The translations under genes and the position numbers were made by a program. The notes under the pieces are model-generated. The model searched no databases and had not been told where the DNA came from. It saw only the letters and a program-made list of their open reading frames with translations. Below are positions 25,257 to 35,690 of a stretch of DNA of 64,000 nucleotides, one piece after another (position 1 is the first letter of the stretch; every line of letters begins with the position of its first letter). The DNA comes from an uncultured Chloroflexota bacterium (lineage in GTDB: Bacteria > Chloroflexota > UBA11872): positions 1,217,899 through 1,281,898 of the forward strand of contig OY282448.1 in NCBI GenBank assembly GCA_958296175.1, given 5' to 3'.

Positions 25257-27060
25257 CGGAACCATTTTGCTGCGGCTGACGCGCTACGCGCTGCCCTCCT
25301 GGCGCCTGGGTCTGGCCACGCTGGTCGTCACCCTGGTCGGCGCCGGCGCGGACCTGACGATTCCCCTGTTCGTCGGCCAAGCCATCGACCAAGGTCTTGG
25401 CCAAGCCGTCGACCAAGGTCCTGCGAGCGGCCTCCCGCGCGTGTTGCTGCTCATGGGCGGCCTGGTCATTCTCTTCACGGCCGCCAAGGGGCTGTCGCAG
25501 TTTGGCCGCCAGTTCATGGCCGAGGTGCTGAGCCAGCGGGTCGTCTTTGCGCTGCGCAACCAACTCTATCGGCACATTCAAGGCCTCTCGTTCCGTTTCC
25601 ACGACCGCACCCGCACGGGCGAGTTGATGTCGCGCACGACCAGCGACGTCGAGCGCGTGCGGCGCTTTGCCGCCATGGGTGTTTTCCAAATGACGCAGAT
25701 CGTGCTCTTGTTCGCCGGCGTGGCGGTGGTGCTGCTCATCAAAGACTGGCAGCTCGCAATCCTGGCCTTGCTCATCGTTCCGGTGCTGACGGCGATCGCC
25801 GTAGGCTTCGCGCGCCGCATCCGGCCCATGTACCAACTGGTGCAGCAGGCCTGGGCCGACCTGAACGTGAGGATTCAGGAAAACTTGGCGGGCGCGCGCG
25901 TGGTGCGCGCCTTTGCCCAGGAAGACAAGGAGCGGCGCCGGTTTCATCCGGCCAACGCCACGCTCAACGATCGGACGATCAGCGTCATGCGGCTGTTCGC
26001 CATCCGCACGCCGCTGTTCAACGCCATCGTGGGGGCCGGGCAGGTGGCCGTGCTCTGGTTCGGCGGCTGGAAGGTGATCGACGACCAGATTTCGCTCGGC
26101 ACGCTGGTCGAGTTCAACTTCTATCTGCTGATTCTGTTCATGCCGGTGCGCATGTTGGGAATGACCATCAACAGCTTTGCGCGCGCCGTGGCGTCGGGGG
26201 AACGCATCTTCGACATCCTGGACGTGCGTTCGGAAGTGCAGGACGCGCCCGGCGCGCAGGCGTTGGGCGAGGTGGACGGCCGCGTGACGTTCGAGCAAGT
26301 GAGCTTCCAGCACGACGAGCGGCCCGTGCTGCGCGGCATCGACTTCGACGTGGCGCCCGGCCAGGCGCTGGGCATCGTGGGCGCCACCGGGTCCGGCAAA
26401 AGCTCCATCGTCAACCTGGTGCCGCGCTTCTACGACCCCACGCAGGGCGCAGTGCGGCTGGACGGCCAGGACGTGCGCGGCGTGACGCTGGACTCGCTGC
26501 GGGCGCAGGTCGGCATCGTGCATCAGGAGCCGTTCATCTTTGCGGACTCGGTGCGGGCCAACATTGCCTACGGACGGCCCGCGGCCACGCGCCAGCAGGT
26601 GGTGGCCGCCGCCAAGCTGGCGCAGATTCACGACTTCATCGAAACGCTGCCCAACGGCTATGAGACCGTGGTGGGCGAGCGCGGCGTCACGCTGTCGGGC
26701 GGGCAGAAGCAGCGGGCGGCCATTGCGCGCGCGCTGGTGCTGGACCCGCGCATCCTGATCCTGGACGAGTCCACCTCCAGCGTGGACACCTGGACCGAGC
26801 GCGCCATTCAGAACGCGCTGCGGGAGGCGCAGCGCGGGCGCACCACGCTCATCATCAGCCAGCGCATCCGCAGCGTGCGCCACGCGGCTGAAATCATCGT
26901 GCTGGACCAGGGCGCGATCGTGCAGCGCGGCCGCCACGAGGCGCTGATTGCGCAGGAGGGGCTCTACCGCGAGATGTGGGCGGCGCAGGAAGCCGAAGCC
27001 GAACGCTTGCGCCGCGAGGCCGCCATGTCCGCCAGCCCCGCCCCCGTGGGAACGGCCTGA
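25249..27060 (+). CDS. ABC exporter half-transporter, degenerate H-loop subunit
   Basis: 603 residues: a six-helix transmembrane domain (about 1-310) and a nucleotide-binding domain. Walker A is GATGSGKSS, the signature is the canonical LSGGQKQR, and Walker B with catalytic Glu is ILILDESTSSVD. The H-loop His is replaced by Gln (IISQRIRSV). The partner encoded next has the reverse pattern. This suggests a heterodimer with one weakened ATP site, built from this Walker/H-loop and the partner signature. Loading of drugs, lipids or peptides is possible. It is co-transcribed with the MarR gene upstream. Confidence 0.9.
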   Translation: MHSGTILLRLTRYALPSWRLGLATLVVTLVGAGADLTIPLFVGQAIDQGLGQAVDQGPASGLPRVLLLMGGLVILFTAAKGLSQFGRQFMAEVLSQRVVFALRNQLYRHIQGLSFRFHDRTRTGELMSRTTSDVERVRRFAAMGVFQMTQIVLLFAGVAVVLLIKDWQLAILALLIVPVLTAIAVGFARRIRPMYQLVQQAWADLNVRIQENLAGARVVRAFAQEDKERRRFHPANATLNDRTISVMRLFAIRTPLFNAIVGAGQVAVLWFGGWKVIDDQISLGTLVEFNFYLLILFMPVRMLGMTINSFARAVASGERIFDILDVRSEVQDAPGAQALGEVDGRVTFEQVSFQHDERPVLRGIDFDVAPGQALGIVGATGSGKSSIVNLVPRFYDPTQGAVRLDGQDVRGVTLDSLRAQVGIVHQEPFIFADSVRANIAYGRPAATRQQVVAAAKLAQIHDFIETLPNGYETVVGERGVTLSGGQKQRAAIARALVLDPRILILDESTSSVDTWTERAIQNALREAQRGRTTLIISQRIRSVRHAAEIIVLDQGAIVQRGRHEALIAQEGLYREMWAAQEAEAERLRREAAMSASPAPVGTA

Positions 27061-27062
27061 CC

Positions 27063-28901
27063 ATGGCAATGTCCGGGCGCATGTCCATGGGCCGCTTCGA
27101 GGGCGAGGCCGCGGCCTACAACCACCGCATTGCCCTGCGGCTGCTGGCCTATCTCCGCCCGCATCGGCGCCGGCTGCTGCTGGCGCTGGTGCTGGTGATC
27201 ATTGCCTCCACCTCCGGCCTGGCGGGTCCGTTGCTGCTGAAGATCGGCATCGACGAGGGCATCGAGAAAAACGACGTGGACGTGCTGATGCGCGTGGGGG
27301 TGGCCTATCTCCTGAGCCTGGGCGTGATGTGGGTGGCGTCGTACTTCCAGGTGCGCATTTCGGCCGCCGTCGGCCAGGCCAGTCTCTTGCAGCTGCGCGA
27401 CGACCTGTTCGTGAAGATCAACCGTCTGTCGCTGTCCTACTTCACGCGCAACCCGCTGGGCGCCGTGATGTCGCGCCTGACCAACGACGTGGACGTGATC
27501 AGCGAGTTCGTCACCCTGGGCGTCATCACGCTGGTGAGCGACGCGGTGATCCTGATCGTGATCGTGGGGATGATGTTCGCGTTCGACGCCGGTCTGGCCG
27601 CGGTCACGCTGACGGTGCTGCCGCTGATGTGGCTGGCCAGCCGCTATTTCAGCAGCAAGGCGCGCACGGCCTACCGCGACGTGCGCGCCACCGTGGGCGA
27701 CGTCTACGCCAATCTGCAGGAAAGCATCGACGGAGTTCGCACCACCCAGTCGTTCGGCCGCGAACGCACCAACGCCTCGCGGTTCGAGTCCACCAACCAG
27801 GCCAACGTGAGCGCCAGCATCCGGGCCGGGGCTGTGGTGTCGGGGTTCATCCCGGTCGTCGACACCATCGCGGCGGTCGCAACGGCGCTGGTGATCGTGG
27901 TGGGCGGCTCGTTCGTGCTGGACACCGGCATGTCCAAGGGCGACTTGATCGCCTTTCTGGCGCTGGTGACGCGCTTCTTCCAGCCCATTCAGCAGCTGAC
28001 GCGGTTCTACAACCAGCTGCAATCCACCATGGCGGCCGGCGAGAAGATCCTTCAGCTGGCCGACGAACCCGAAGAGGTCAGCGACCGCCCGGACGCCGTG
28101 GAGCTGCCGCCGGCGGCTGGCCGCGTGGAGTTCGACCAGGTGACGTTTGGCTACAACGGCGCCGACGTGCTGCGCGGCGTGTCCTTTACGGCCGAGCCGG
28201 GGCAGCGGGTGGCGCTGGTGGGTCCAACCGGCGCGGGCAAGACCACCACCATCAACCTGCTGGCGCGCTTCTACGACGTTGGCGGGGGCGATATTCGGAT
28301 TGACGGCCATTCCATCGGCGCGGTTACCCAGCACTCGCTGCGGCGCCAGCTGGGGATCGTGCCGCAGGACAGCTTTCTGTTCTCGGGCAGCATTCGCGAC
28401 AACATCGCCTTCGGCCGGCCGCAGGCGTCGGGCGCCGAGGTGGAGGCCGCGGCCGCGGCGGTGGGCGTGCACGAGTTCGTTCGCTCGCTGCCGGAGGGCT
28501 ATGCCACCGACGTGCGCGAGCGCGGCGCGCGGCTCTCCGTGGGACAGCGGCAACTCATCTGCTTTGCGCGCGCGCTGCTGGCCGACCCGCGCATCCTGAT
28601 CCTGGACGAGGCCACCTCCAGCGTGGACGCGCGCACGGAGCGGGACATCCAAGAGGCGCTGGAACGCCTGATGCAGGGCCGCACTTCGTTCGTGATTGCG
28701 CACCGCCTGGCCACCGTGCGCGGCGCCGACCTGATTCTGGTGTTCCAGGACGGCGGCATCGTGGAACGCGGCGTGCACGCCGACCTGCTGGCGCAGGGCG
28801 GCCTGTATTACCAGCTCTACACGACCGGCTTCCCCGGCAAGGACGCGGTGGAAACCACGCAGACCATCCGCACGCCCACGCGCCGCATGTGGGGCGGCTG
28901 A
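27063..28901 (+). CDS. ABC exporter half-transporter, consensus-site subunit
   Basis: 612 residues with the same TMD-NBD plan. Walker A is GPTGAGKTT, the Q-loop is IVPQDSFLF, Walker B is ILILDEATSSVD and the H-loop His is intact (VIAHRLATV), but the signature is the variant LSVGQRQL. Paired with the preceding subunit, its Walker motifs meet a canonical signature, so this would be the active site of the heterodimer. The ATG at 27063 starts two bases after the upstream stop; a second ATG at 27069 is also possible. Confidence 0.9.
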   Translation: MAMSGRMSMGRFEGEAAAYNHRIALRLLAYLRPHRRRLLLALVLVIIASTSGLAGPLLLKIGIDEGIEKNDVDVLMRVGVAYLLSLGVMWVASYFQVRISAAVGQASLLQLRDDLFVKINRLSLSYFTRNPLGAVMSRLTNDVDVISEFVTLGVITLVSDAVILIVIVGMMFAFDAGLAAVTLTVLPLMWLASRYFSSKARTAYRDVRATVGDVYANLQESIDGVRTTQSFGRERTNASRFESTNQANVSASIRAGAVVSGFIPVVDTIAAVATALVIVVGGSFVLDTGMSKGDLIAFLALVTRFFQPIQQLTRFYNQLQSTMAAGEKILQLADEPEEVSDRPDAVELPPAAGRVEFDQVTFGYNGADVLRGVSFTAEPGQRVALVGPTGAGKTTTINLLARFYDVGGGDIRIDGHSIGAVTQHSLRRQLGIVPQDSFLFSGSIRDNIAFGRPQASGAEVEAAAAAVGVHEFVRSLPEGYATDVRERGARLSVGQRQLICFARALLADPRILILDEATSSVDARTERDIQEALERLMQGRTSFVIAHRLATVRGADLILVFQDGGIVERGVHADLLAQGGLYYQLYTTGFPGKDAVETTQTIRTPTRRMWGG

Positions 28902-28991
28902 GTCGTTCGCCCCCCAGGCGGGCGGCGCCTGCCGGGCCTCAGCCGCCGCCTGGACCCGCTGCTGGAAGAAGTCGCGGCCGCCGCGGCCGCC

Positions 28992-29138
28992 ATGACGGTG
29001 CTGGCCGTGCTGATCGCGGCGCTCTACTGGCTGGTCACGGGCCTCTCGCCCTGGCCCGGCGTGGTGCTGGGCGAGCTGATCGGGTTCGGCTTCGGCTTGT
29101 CCCTGCTGGCGCTGACGGCGCCGCGGCGGCGGAGGTAA
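28992..29138 (+). CDS. Small membrane protein (48 aa), unknown
   Basis: An ATG at 28992 opens a 48-residue frame with two hydrophobic stretches (VLAVLIAALYWLVTG and LIGFGFGLSLLALTA) and a basic PRRRR tail. It lies 90 bp after the exporter stop, in the same frame, and could be an accessory subunit. There is no good ribosome binding site, so the start and even the gene are uncertain. Confidence 0.4.
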   Translation: MTVLAVLIAALYWLVTGLSPWPGVVLGELIGFGFGLSLLALTAPRRRR

Positions 29139-29292
29139 GCGGTCGGCGGCGTCCGAGCGGCGCGTCGGCGAGGGGCCCCTAGCGCCTCCGACTGATAGAC
29201 TCGACAGGTGCTGAGGGCCGCGCCCTCGATTGGGTCGGCCGTGCGCTCGACAATTCGAGGCGGCCGCGAGCGCGGCGCCAAGGAGTGGACGC

Positions 29293-29664
29293 ATGACGCC
29301 GGAGTTGATTGGAATCCTCAGCGTTGGCGTGGCGCTGGCGGCTGTCATGCTGGCGTCACTCGCACGCATCAATGCGCGCATCGACCAGTCTGCGTCGCGC
29401 GCAGACGCCCGTTTCGACGCGATGGAAGCCCACCTCGACGCCCGTTTTGCTTCGATGGACGCCCGCTTTTCCTCAATGGACGCCCGCTTTTCCTCGCTGG
29501 ACGCGCGGTTTGCCTCGATTGACGCTCGTTTTGCTTCGATGGACGCGCATTTCGACGGGCTCGAATCTCGCGTGGATGCGCTGAGCGAGCGTGCGGCGCG
29601 TATCGAGGGCGTGATCGAAGGCGTGCTGGCCGAGCGGGCTGGCAACGGGCGGCGCACGGCCTAA
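29293..29664 (+). CDS. Membrane-anchored heptad-repeat coiled-coil protein
   Basis: 123 residues after a clear AAGGAG ribosome site. Residues 5-25 form one membrane helix. The rest is a long coiled coil built of 7-residue units of the type DARFASM, SSMDARF and ASIDARF. At DNA level residues 49-90 are encoded by six consecutive 21-bp repeats (29437-29562). Proteins of this type are common but uncharacterised. Repeat number may vary between strains. It converges with the MacB-like operon; the 153 bp between them show nothing notable. Confidence 0.65.
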   Translation: MTPELIGILSVGVALAAVMLASLARINARIDQSASRADARFDAMEAHLDARFASMDARFSSMDARFSSLDARFASIDARFASMDAHFDGLESRVDALSERAARIEGVIEGVLAERAGNGRRTA

Positions 29665-29817
29665 CCTCCTTTCCCGCCAGCGCTGCGCCAGGCCGTCAGG
29701 CACGGCGGGCGCCTGCGTTCCTGACTCACCGCTCCAACGGCGCACCGTCCCGCCGCTTGCCGTGCGCTGGCGCCTGTCCTGCCTGAAACTCCGCCCTGAC
29801 CTGCGCCCTGGCGCGCC

Positions 29818-31128
29818 TTACTCGTACCGCAGCGCCTCGATGGGCGACAGGCGCGCGGCGCGTGCGGCGGGGTAGACGCCGAAGACCAGGCCGATGGCGA
29901 TCGACACCCCCAGCGCCAGCAGAATGGGTTGGGTGGTGATGGTGGTCGTCAGCCCGTCGGCAAAGGGGTTCCCATCCGGCCCCCCGCCAGTGTCGCCGCC
30001 AGTGTCGCCGCCGCCTTGCCCGAAGGTCAGACCGTTCAGCCCCAGCGACATGGCAATCCCAAACGCCGCGCCGGCCAGGCCGCCGCCCAAGCTCACGGCC
30101 ATTGCCTCGATCATGAACTGCGTCATGATGTCGCGGCGCTTGGCGCCGATGGCCTTGCGAATCCCGATTTCACGGGTTCGCTCGGTCACCGACACCAGCA
30201 TGATGTTCATGATGCCGATCCCGCCGACCAGCAGGGAAATGCCGGCCACGGCGCCGAGGAACAGCGACATGATGCCGGTGATTTGTGCGACCGCCTGAAT
30301 CGCCTGCGCCTGGCTGGTGACCGAAAAGTCCTGTTCCTCGCTGGCGTGCCGTTGCAGCAGCAGCGTTTCGATCTCCTGCGTCACGCGGGTGACCGTGGCG
30401 TTCGACTCGTCCGTGAGCTGCACGACGATGCGGTCCACCAGGTCCTCGCCGCGCGTAGTGCGTGAGGGTTCCATGCGCAGCGCCAGGGTGGAGAAGGGGA
30501 TGAAGCCCGACCCGTCGCGGCCGGAGAACGCGTTCCCGCCTTGGGGCGTGAGGACCCCGACCACCGTGAACAGCTGACTGTTCAGGCGCACCGTGCTGCC
30601 CACGGCGCCGCCGTTGGGAAACAGGTCCTCGGCCAGCGTGGCCCCCAGCACCAGCACGCGCGTGCCGTCCGCCAGGTCCGTCGCCGAAAAGAACGCGCCC
30701 TCGGCGATTGGGGCGTTGTGCACCACGACGTATTCCTCGGTCACGCCCTCCAGCGAGGTCGTCACGGCGGCGTCGCTGGACACCAGCGAGCCGCCCGACG
30801 AGCGCGTGGGGTCGAGCCGCGCAATCCCCTCGATGTTGGCCGCGCGGATGGCGTTGGCGTCGTCCAGCGTCAGGGTGCTCGCCCACTGCCGCCGACTCAG
30901 GAAGCCCCCGAATGGATCGTCGCGGCCGCCGCCCGGCGTCACGAACAACTGGTTGGTGCCAAAGGTGCGGATTTGCTCTTCGATGCTCGTCTGGACGCCG
31001 GCGCCGATGGACATCAGCGTGACCACGGCCCCAACGCCGATCACCATGCCCAGCAAGGTCAGGGAGGTGCGCATTTTGTTGGCCACCAACGAGCGCAGCG
31101 CCGAGTACACGGCGTCCAGAATGGTCAT
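29818..31128 (-). CDS. MacB/FtsX-type ABC transporter permease
   Basis: 436 residues: an N-terminal helix ([20 protein letters not shown]), a large extracytoplasmic MacB-PCD domain, then three C-terminal helices including [20 protein letters not shown] and the [16 protein letters not shown] coupling segment. A Gly/Asp-rich loop ([12 protein letters not shown]) sits before the final helices. The gene overlaps its ATPase by four bases (ATGA) and together with the adaptor upstream forms a tripartite-like system. In a cell without a typical outer membrane it may instead act by mechanotransmission or lipoprotein handling. Confidence 0.9.
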   Translation of the reverse strand: MTILDAVYSALRSLVANKMRTSLTLLGMVIGVGAVVTLMSIGAGVQTSIEEQIRTFGTNQLFVTPGGGRDDPFGGFLSRRQWASTLTLDDANAIRAANIEGIARLDPTRSSGGSLVSSDAAVTTSLEGVTEEYVVVHNAPIAEGAFFSATDLADGTRVLVLGATLAEDLFPNGGAVGSTVRLNSQLFTVVGVLTPQGGNAFSGRDGSGFIPFSTLALRMEPSRTTRGEDLVDRIVVQLTDESNATVTRVTQEIETLLLQRHASEEQDFSVTSQAQAIQAVAQITGIMSLFLGAVAGISLLVGGIGIMNIMLVSVTERTREIGIRKAIGAKRRDIMTQFMIEAMAVSLGGGLAGAAFGIAMSLGLNGLTFGQGGGDTGGDTGGGPDGNPFADGLTTTITTQPILLALGVSIAIGLVFGVYPAARAARLSPIEALRYE

Positions 31129-31847
31129 GCCCGCGCAGCGTCCACGTCGACCACCTCGTCCAGCTCGATCACGCCGTCCAGGAAGCGGATGACGCGCCGC
31201 GCGCGCTCGGCCACGGTCGTTTCGTGCGTGACCAGAATGATGGTGATGCCGCGCTCCTGGTTGAGCCGCTCGATCACGTCCATGATCCCGGCGGCCGACT
31301 TGGTGTCCAGGTTACCCGTGGGTTCGTCCGCCAGGAGCATGCGCGGCTGGCTGACCAGCGCGCGCGCAATGGCCACGCGCTGCTGCTGCCCGCCGGACAG
31401 TTCCACCGGCGCGTGGTTCATGCGGTCGGCCAAGCCCACGATGTCCAGCGCCTCCCGCGCGCGGGCGCGGCGGCGCAGCGCCCCGGCGTACATGAGCGGC
31501 AGCTCCACCTGTTCCAGCGCCGACATGCGCGGCAGCAGGTTGAAGGATTGAAACACGAAGCCGATCTTGCGCAGCCGGATGTCGGCCAGCTGGTCCTCGC
31601 TCAGCCCGGCCACGTCCTCGCCGTCCAGGCGGTAGCTGCCCGACGTGGGCGAATCCAGACAGCCCAACAGGTTCATGGTGGTCGACTTGCCCGAGCCGGA
31701 CGGGCCCATGATGGCCAGCATCTCGCCGTGCTGGACGGTGAACGTGGCGCCGCGCAACGCTTCCACCTTCACGTCGCCCATCATGTACGTCTTGGTGAGG
31801 TCGACGGCCTCGATGATGGGAGCGGTCCCGTTGTTCGTCGAGGTCAC
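31125..31847 (-). CDS. MacB/LolD-type ABC transporter ATP-binding protein
   Basis: 240 residues from a GTG 13 bp after the adaptor stop. Walker A is GPSGSGKST, the Q-loop lies in [13 protein letters not shown], the signature is [15 protein letters not shown], Walker B is [12 protein letters not shown] and the H-loop is [11 protein letters not shown]. These are hallmarks of the LolD/MacB branch. The frame is open further upstream within the adaptor gene; the chosen start gives a family-like N-terminus ([13 protein letters not shown]). Middle gene of the adaptor-ATPase-permease operon. Confidence 0.92.
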   Translation of the reverse strand: MTSTNNGTAPIIEAVDLTKTYMMGDVKVEALRGATFTVQHGEMLAIMGPSGSGKSTTMNLLGCLDSPTSGSYRLDGEDVAGLSEDQLADIRLRKIGFVFQSFNLLPRMSALEQVELPLMYAGALRRRARAREALDIVGLADRMNHAPVELSGGQQQRVAIARALVSQPRMLLADEPTGNLDTKSAAGIMDVIERLNQERGITIILVTHETTVAERARRVIRFLDGVIELDEVVDVDAARA

Positions 31848-31860
31848 GGCATCCTCGGGT

Positions 31861-34266
31861 CTACCCGCCGACCCGGACGCCAACCGCGCTGCCCTGGCCG
31901 CGGCGGGGGGGCGGCCGCGGCGCTTGCGCCTGGCCTTGCCCCTGCGCGTCCGGCGGGTCTTGCGGCTGTATTCCCGCCGGCGCGCCCACCGCTTGGCCGG
32001 CGGCCAGGTCGGCCAGCGCCTGCGCAACGTTCGGCATCACCAGCTCGCCCTCCTGGAGGCCGTCGACGATTTCGATCATGAAGGTGTCGCTCAGGCCGGT
32101 CTGCACCTGGCGGGGTTCGCCCACGCCGTTGGGGCCAACCACCACCACCATCCCGCCGCCCGGCGTGGTTCGCACGGCAGCCTTCGGCACCGCAAGCACA
32201 TTGCTCACCTCGTCGATCAGGATCGACATGTTGCTGGACAGCCCGGCGCGCAAGCGCTGCGCGTCCTCGCGCAAGGCGATGTCCACGTCGAAGGTCACCA
32301 GCCCTTGGTTGAACTCGCCCTGCACGGCAATCCAGGACACCTCGCCTCGATAGGGGCGGTCGTCCAGGGCGATGAAGGTCAGCTCCACGGGCTGGCCGAC
32401 GGTTATCTGGCCGATGTCCGACTCGTCGATGCTGACGCGCGCCCGCAGACTGCCGGCGGCGCCGATCTTGATGAAGGCGCCGGAAACGCGCTCGCCCACG
32501 TGGTTGTCCACACTCAGCACCACGCCGTCTATCGGCGCGGTGATGACGGAGTCCACCAGATCGGTGCGCGCCGATTCGAGGGCGCGCCTGGCGTCGGTGA
32601 CCGCCAGTTCGCGGCGCTCCACGTCCAGCTGGTCGGGCGGCAGGCGCAGTTTGTCCAGCGCAATCTCGGCGCGGACGACCGCCGCCTCGGCCTTGCGGCG
32701 GTCCACGGCGTTGGCGCCGGCCATCAGATCGGCCAGACGCGCCTGCGCATCGGCCAGACTCGATTGCGATGCGGCCAGGTCCAGGCGGGCTTTCTTGACG
32801 TCGTTCGGGTCCGGGTCGGCCTGCAGGTCCGCCAGGCGCTGCTCCGCCGCCGCCAGCGCGTCCATGGCCGAGGCCACGCTGGCGCGGCGCGCGGCCAGGT
32901 CGGTCGCGCTGGGGCCGCTGCGCAGATCGTCGAGTTCGCGGACGGCGGCGGCCTCGCTGCGCTCGGCGGCGGCCTCGCCGCGCTCGGCGGAGGCCACGCT
33001 GCGCTCGGCCGCGGTTACCGCCTCGTCCAGATCGGCCAGGTCGGGCCCCGTCAGCAGATCGGCCAGCGTCGTCTCCGCCACGGCCAGGTTGGCCTGCGCC
33101 GCGGTCAGGCGCGCTTCGGCTTCGGCCAGTTCCTCCGCCGTGGCCGGCTCCAGCGCCTTCAGGTATCTGCGCTGCGCTTGCTCGAAGGTGTAGGCCGCCT
33201 GCTCTTTTTGCGCCGCGGTTGCGCGGGCGCCGGTTCGCACGGTGTCGTCGTGGGTCAGGCGCGCCTGCTCCAGTTCGATCTCCGCGCTGCGCACGTCGTC
33301 GGGCGTGGGCTTGGCGCGCAGATTCTGCAGCGAGGTGGTGGCCGAGATGACCTCGGCCCGTCGGTTGGCCAGGGTGGCCTCGGCGTTGGTCACGTTGGAG
33401 GGATGGTCGGCGACCGCTGCCGCGCGATTGCGGCGCGCGGCGGCCAGCGCCTCGCGCGCGCCCGTCAGCGCCTCGCGCGCGCCCGCCAGCGCCTCACGCG
33501 CGCCCGCCAGATTGTCGCGCGCGGCCGCCGCTTGCAGCTCGGTCGGCCCGGCCTGCAGGTCGCTCAAGGAGCTTTGGGCGCTCACCAGCGAGGAGCGGGC
33601 CGAGGCCAGCGAACTCTCCGCGTCCGCCAGTTCACGCGGCGTCGGCCCATCCAGCAAGTCGTCGAGGGCGCTCTGCGCGGTGATGAGCGATCCCTGCGCC
33701 GAGGACACACCGGACTCCGCGGCCGCCACGCTGGACGCACCAGGCGGGTCGTCCAGATCGTCCAGGGCGGCGCGCGCTTCGTCCAGGTCCAGCTCGGTCT
33801 GGCGCAGGTCGGTGGGGGTGGGGTCCGCCAGCAGGTCGGCCAGGTCCAGCTGCGCCCGCCGCAGGGACGCTTCGGCGTCTTCGACCTTGCGCGCCAGCTC
33901 GTCCCGTTCCAGCGTGGCCAGGGTGTCGCCGGCTGACACCGGGCCGCCCTCGGTGACGTTCAGGCTGGCGATAACGCCCGAGGCGGCGAACCCGAGCTCG
34001 ATGACCGAGCCGTAGTCGATGGACCCCACGGCCGGCACGGTGAGCCGCAGGTCCTGCCGCACCGCCGGCACGGGTTCGGGCGGCGGAGGCGCGTCGTCCT
34101 CTTCGCCGCCGGTGACCCGCGGCAGCACCAGGAACCACACGCCCGCGGCGATGAGGGCCAGCAGCAGCAGCCACCAGAAAAAGCGCCCCAGCAAGCGCAG
34201 CAGCCACCACAGCCCGCGGCCCACCTGCCGCGCAAACCGAACCGGAAGCATCACGGCCGTGCGCAC
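31861..34266 (-). CDS. Very long HlyD/MacA-like membrane-fusion adaptor
   Basis: About 801 residues, roughly twice the length of MacA. One N-terminal membrane helix ([19 protein letters not shown]) is followed by a biotinyl-lipoyl half ([19 protein letters not shown]). A very long coiled-coil hairpin then spans about 450 residues, with recurring modules of the type [20 protein letters not shown]. The second lipoyl half ([13 protein letters not shown]) and the barrel domains close the protein. A GTG at 34266 with GAGGAG six bases upstream is preferred over the GTG at 34305. The hairpin length suggests spanning a thick wall or wide gap. First gene of the MacB-like operon. Confidence 0.88.
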   Translation of the reverse strand: MRTAVMLPVRFARQVGRGLWWLLRLLGRFFWWLLLLALIAAGVWFLVLPRVTGGEEDDAPPPPEPVPAVRQDLRLTVPAVGSIDYGSVIELGFAASGVIASLNVTEGGPVSAGDTLATLERDELARKVEDAEASLRRAQLDLADLLADPTPTDLRQTELDLDEARAALDDLDDPPGASSVAAAESGVSSAQGSLITAQSALDDLLDGPTPRELADAESSLASARSSLVSAQSSLSDLQAGPTELQAAAARDNLAGAREALAGAREALTGAREALAAARRNRAAAVADHPSNVTNAEATLANRRAEVISATTSLQNLRAKPTPDDVRSAEIELEQARLTHDDTVRTGARATAAQKEQAAYTFEQAQRRYLKALEPATAEELAEAEARLTAAQANLAVAETTLADLLTGPDLADLDEAVTAAERSVASAERGEAAAERSEAAAVRELDDLRSGPSATDLAARRASVASAMDALAAAEQRLADLQADPDPNDVKKARLDLAASQSSLADAQARLADLMAGANAVDRRKAEAAVVRAEIALDKLRLPPDQLDVERRELAVTDARRALESARTDLVDSVITAPIDGVVLSVDNHVGERVSGAFIKIGAAGSLRARVSIDESDIGQITVGQPVELTFIALDDRPYRGEVSWIAVQGEFNQGLVTFDVDIALREDAQRLRAGLSSNMSILIDEVSNVLAVPKAAVRTTPGGGMVVVVGPNGVGEPRQVQTGLSDTFMIEIVDGLQEGELVMPNVAQALADLAAGQAVGAPAGIQPQDPPDAQGQGQAQAPRPPPRRGQGSAVGVRVGG

Positions 34267-34627
34267 GGAATCTCCTCGGGGGCTTCCCTGGCTCTCACGC
34301 CGCACTCAACGGCGGAAGCGTATGCCCGCCAGCATACCGCCGACGCACGCTCGAACCGTGAAAAACCTAATCGAACCGCGTGACGCCGCCGCCCTTGTTT
34401 TTCCGCGCCCAGTGCTCAGGGTACGCCAGGGTCTCGTGCGGGGATGCGTTGGTCGAGCCGCCGTCCGCGAGCGCGGCGGCCGGTGCTCGAACCAGTCCGC
34501 CGCCGCCTTGCGCCCCTCCCCGCCGCCCGCGAGTGCGCGGACGGCGCCCCAGGGTGTCGCGCGGAGATGAGGCAGGGAGTCGGGGGGTGCAGCGGGTCTG
34601 GATGACGCGGGGCGTCGTGGTCCGAAC

Positions 34628-34716
34628 GCTGCTTGCTGGCGCTTATGCGAACTGGCGCCTGCCGCGGCGCACGCGCTACGGCGGGCCGCAGGCTGTTTGC
34701 CGGGGCTTATCCGAAC
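34628..34716. repeat. Repeat pair 64 bp apart, one copy covering a stop codon
   Basis: 25-bp copies at 34628-34652 and 34692-34716 match at 21 positions (GCTGYTTGCYGG and GCTTATSCGAAC). The second contains the stop of the LysM-SH3 gene. A further looser pair near 34459 and 34521 shares CCGCGAGYGCG. Apart from these, 34306-34627 shows no gene. Confidence 0.55.
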
Positions 34717-35690
34717 CTGAGGAACTGGCCCTGGACCCAGTTGCCGTCGGACACCCGCCACCAGGTGACGCCGTCGAGGAGTTGCGTTTCGCCGGAGAGT
34801 TGCAGCGTGGACTCGCCGGGCGCCACGTAGGCCACTGCGGCGGTGGGGTCGGCGGCCACGCGCACGTTCAGGCCTGCGGCCGGAACCACCGAGGCGGTCA
34901 CCGGCTGGCCGGCGGCGGGCGTTGCCGGCGCGGCCGTAGCCTCGGTGGCGGCCGGCGTTTCGGTGGCGGCCGGCGGCGGCGCTGGCGCGGCCTGGCCGCT
35001 AAAGTCCAGGTATTGGCCTTGCACCCAGTTGCCGTCCGCCACTTCCCACCAGGTCACGCCGTCAATCTCTTGCTGCACGCCCGTCAGGTCCAGCCCGGAC
35101 CCTGACGGCGCCACGTACTGCACGGTGCCGGAGGCGGTGTCGGGCGCGGAGCGCACGTTCAGCCCCAGGTCCGCCGCCACCACGGCGGTGACGGGCGTGG
35201 GCCGCGCTTGCCGCCGTTCCGCCAGCTGGGATGGGTCGGTGGGGACTTCCAGCACCTGGCCCACGGAAATGTAGTTTTCGTCCGGCAGGTTGTTGAACTC
35301 CACCAGGTCTTCGACGCTCACGCCAAACTGCGAGGCGATGGTGAACAGCGTGTCGCCGTCTTGCACTTCGTAGTCGATAGGGCCTTCTGGCAGCGGGGTG
35401 GGCGTGGGGATGGGCGGCTCGGTGGGCGTAGGTTCGGGCAGCGGCTCGGTGGGCGTAGGTTCGGGCAGCGGCGTTTGCGTGGGCGCCACCGTGATGGCGG
35501 CCGGCGAGGCCGCACCCGTGGCGGCCGGCAGCCCGCTCACGGCGGCCGGCGTAGCCACGCCGGCCGTGCCGGACTCTTCCTGGCCGCCTCCGCCCGACAA
35601 CGCGATGACCAGCACCACAATCATCACAATGGCCAGAATCGGCAGCACCAGCAGCGTGACGAACAACCGATACTGACGCAGGGTTCTCAC
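34707..35690 (-). CDS. Membrane-anchored LysM and double SH3b-like protein
   Basis: 327 residues from a GTG start. One N-terminal membrane helix (residues about 8-33) is followed by a Pro/Thr-rich linker with EPTPTEPLPEPTPTEP repeats. A LysM domain (YEVQDGDTLFTIASQFGVSV, then NNLPDENYISVGQVLEVP) binds peptidoglycan. Two SH3b-like domains follow, each with LNVR and WWxVxDGNWVQGQxL. Surface attachment to the cell wall is likely; no catalytic domain is seen. It lies upstream of, and co-directional with, the adaptor operon but about 440 bp away. Confidence 0.82.
   Translation of the reverse strand: MRTLRQYRLFVTLLVLPILAIVMIVVLVIALSGGGGQEESGTAGVATPAAVSGLPAATGAASPAAITVAPTQTPLPEPTPTEPLPEPTPTEPPIPTPTPLPEGPIDYEVQDGDTLFTIASQFGVSVEDLVEFNNLPDENYISVGQVLEVPTDPSQLAERRQARPTPVTAVVAADLGLNVRSAPDTASGTVQYVAPSGSGLDLTGVQQEIDGVTWWEVADGNWVQGQYLDFSGQAAPAPPPAATETPAATEATAAPATPAAGQPVTASVVPAAGLNVRVAADPTAAVAYVAPGESTLQLSGETQLLDGVTWWRVSDGNWVQGQFLRFG

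Noticed and set aside
29437-29562. 21-bp tandem repeat as a satellite
   Set aside because: It is in frame and encodes the heptads of the coiled-coil protein, so it is described under that gene.
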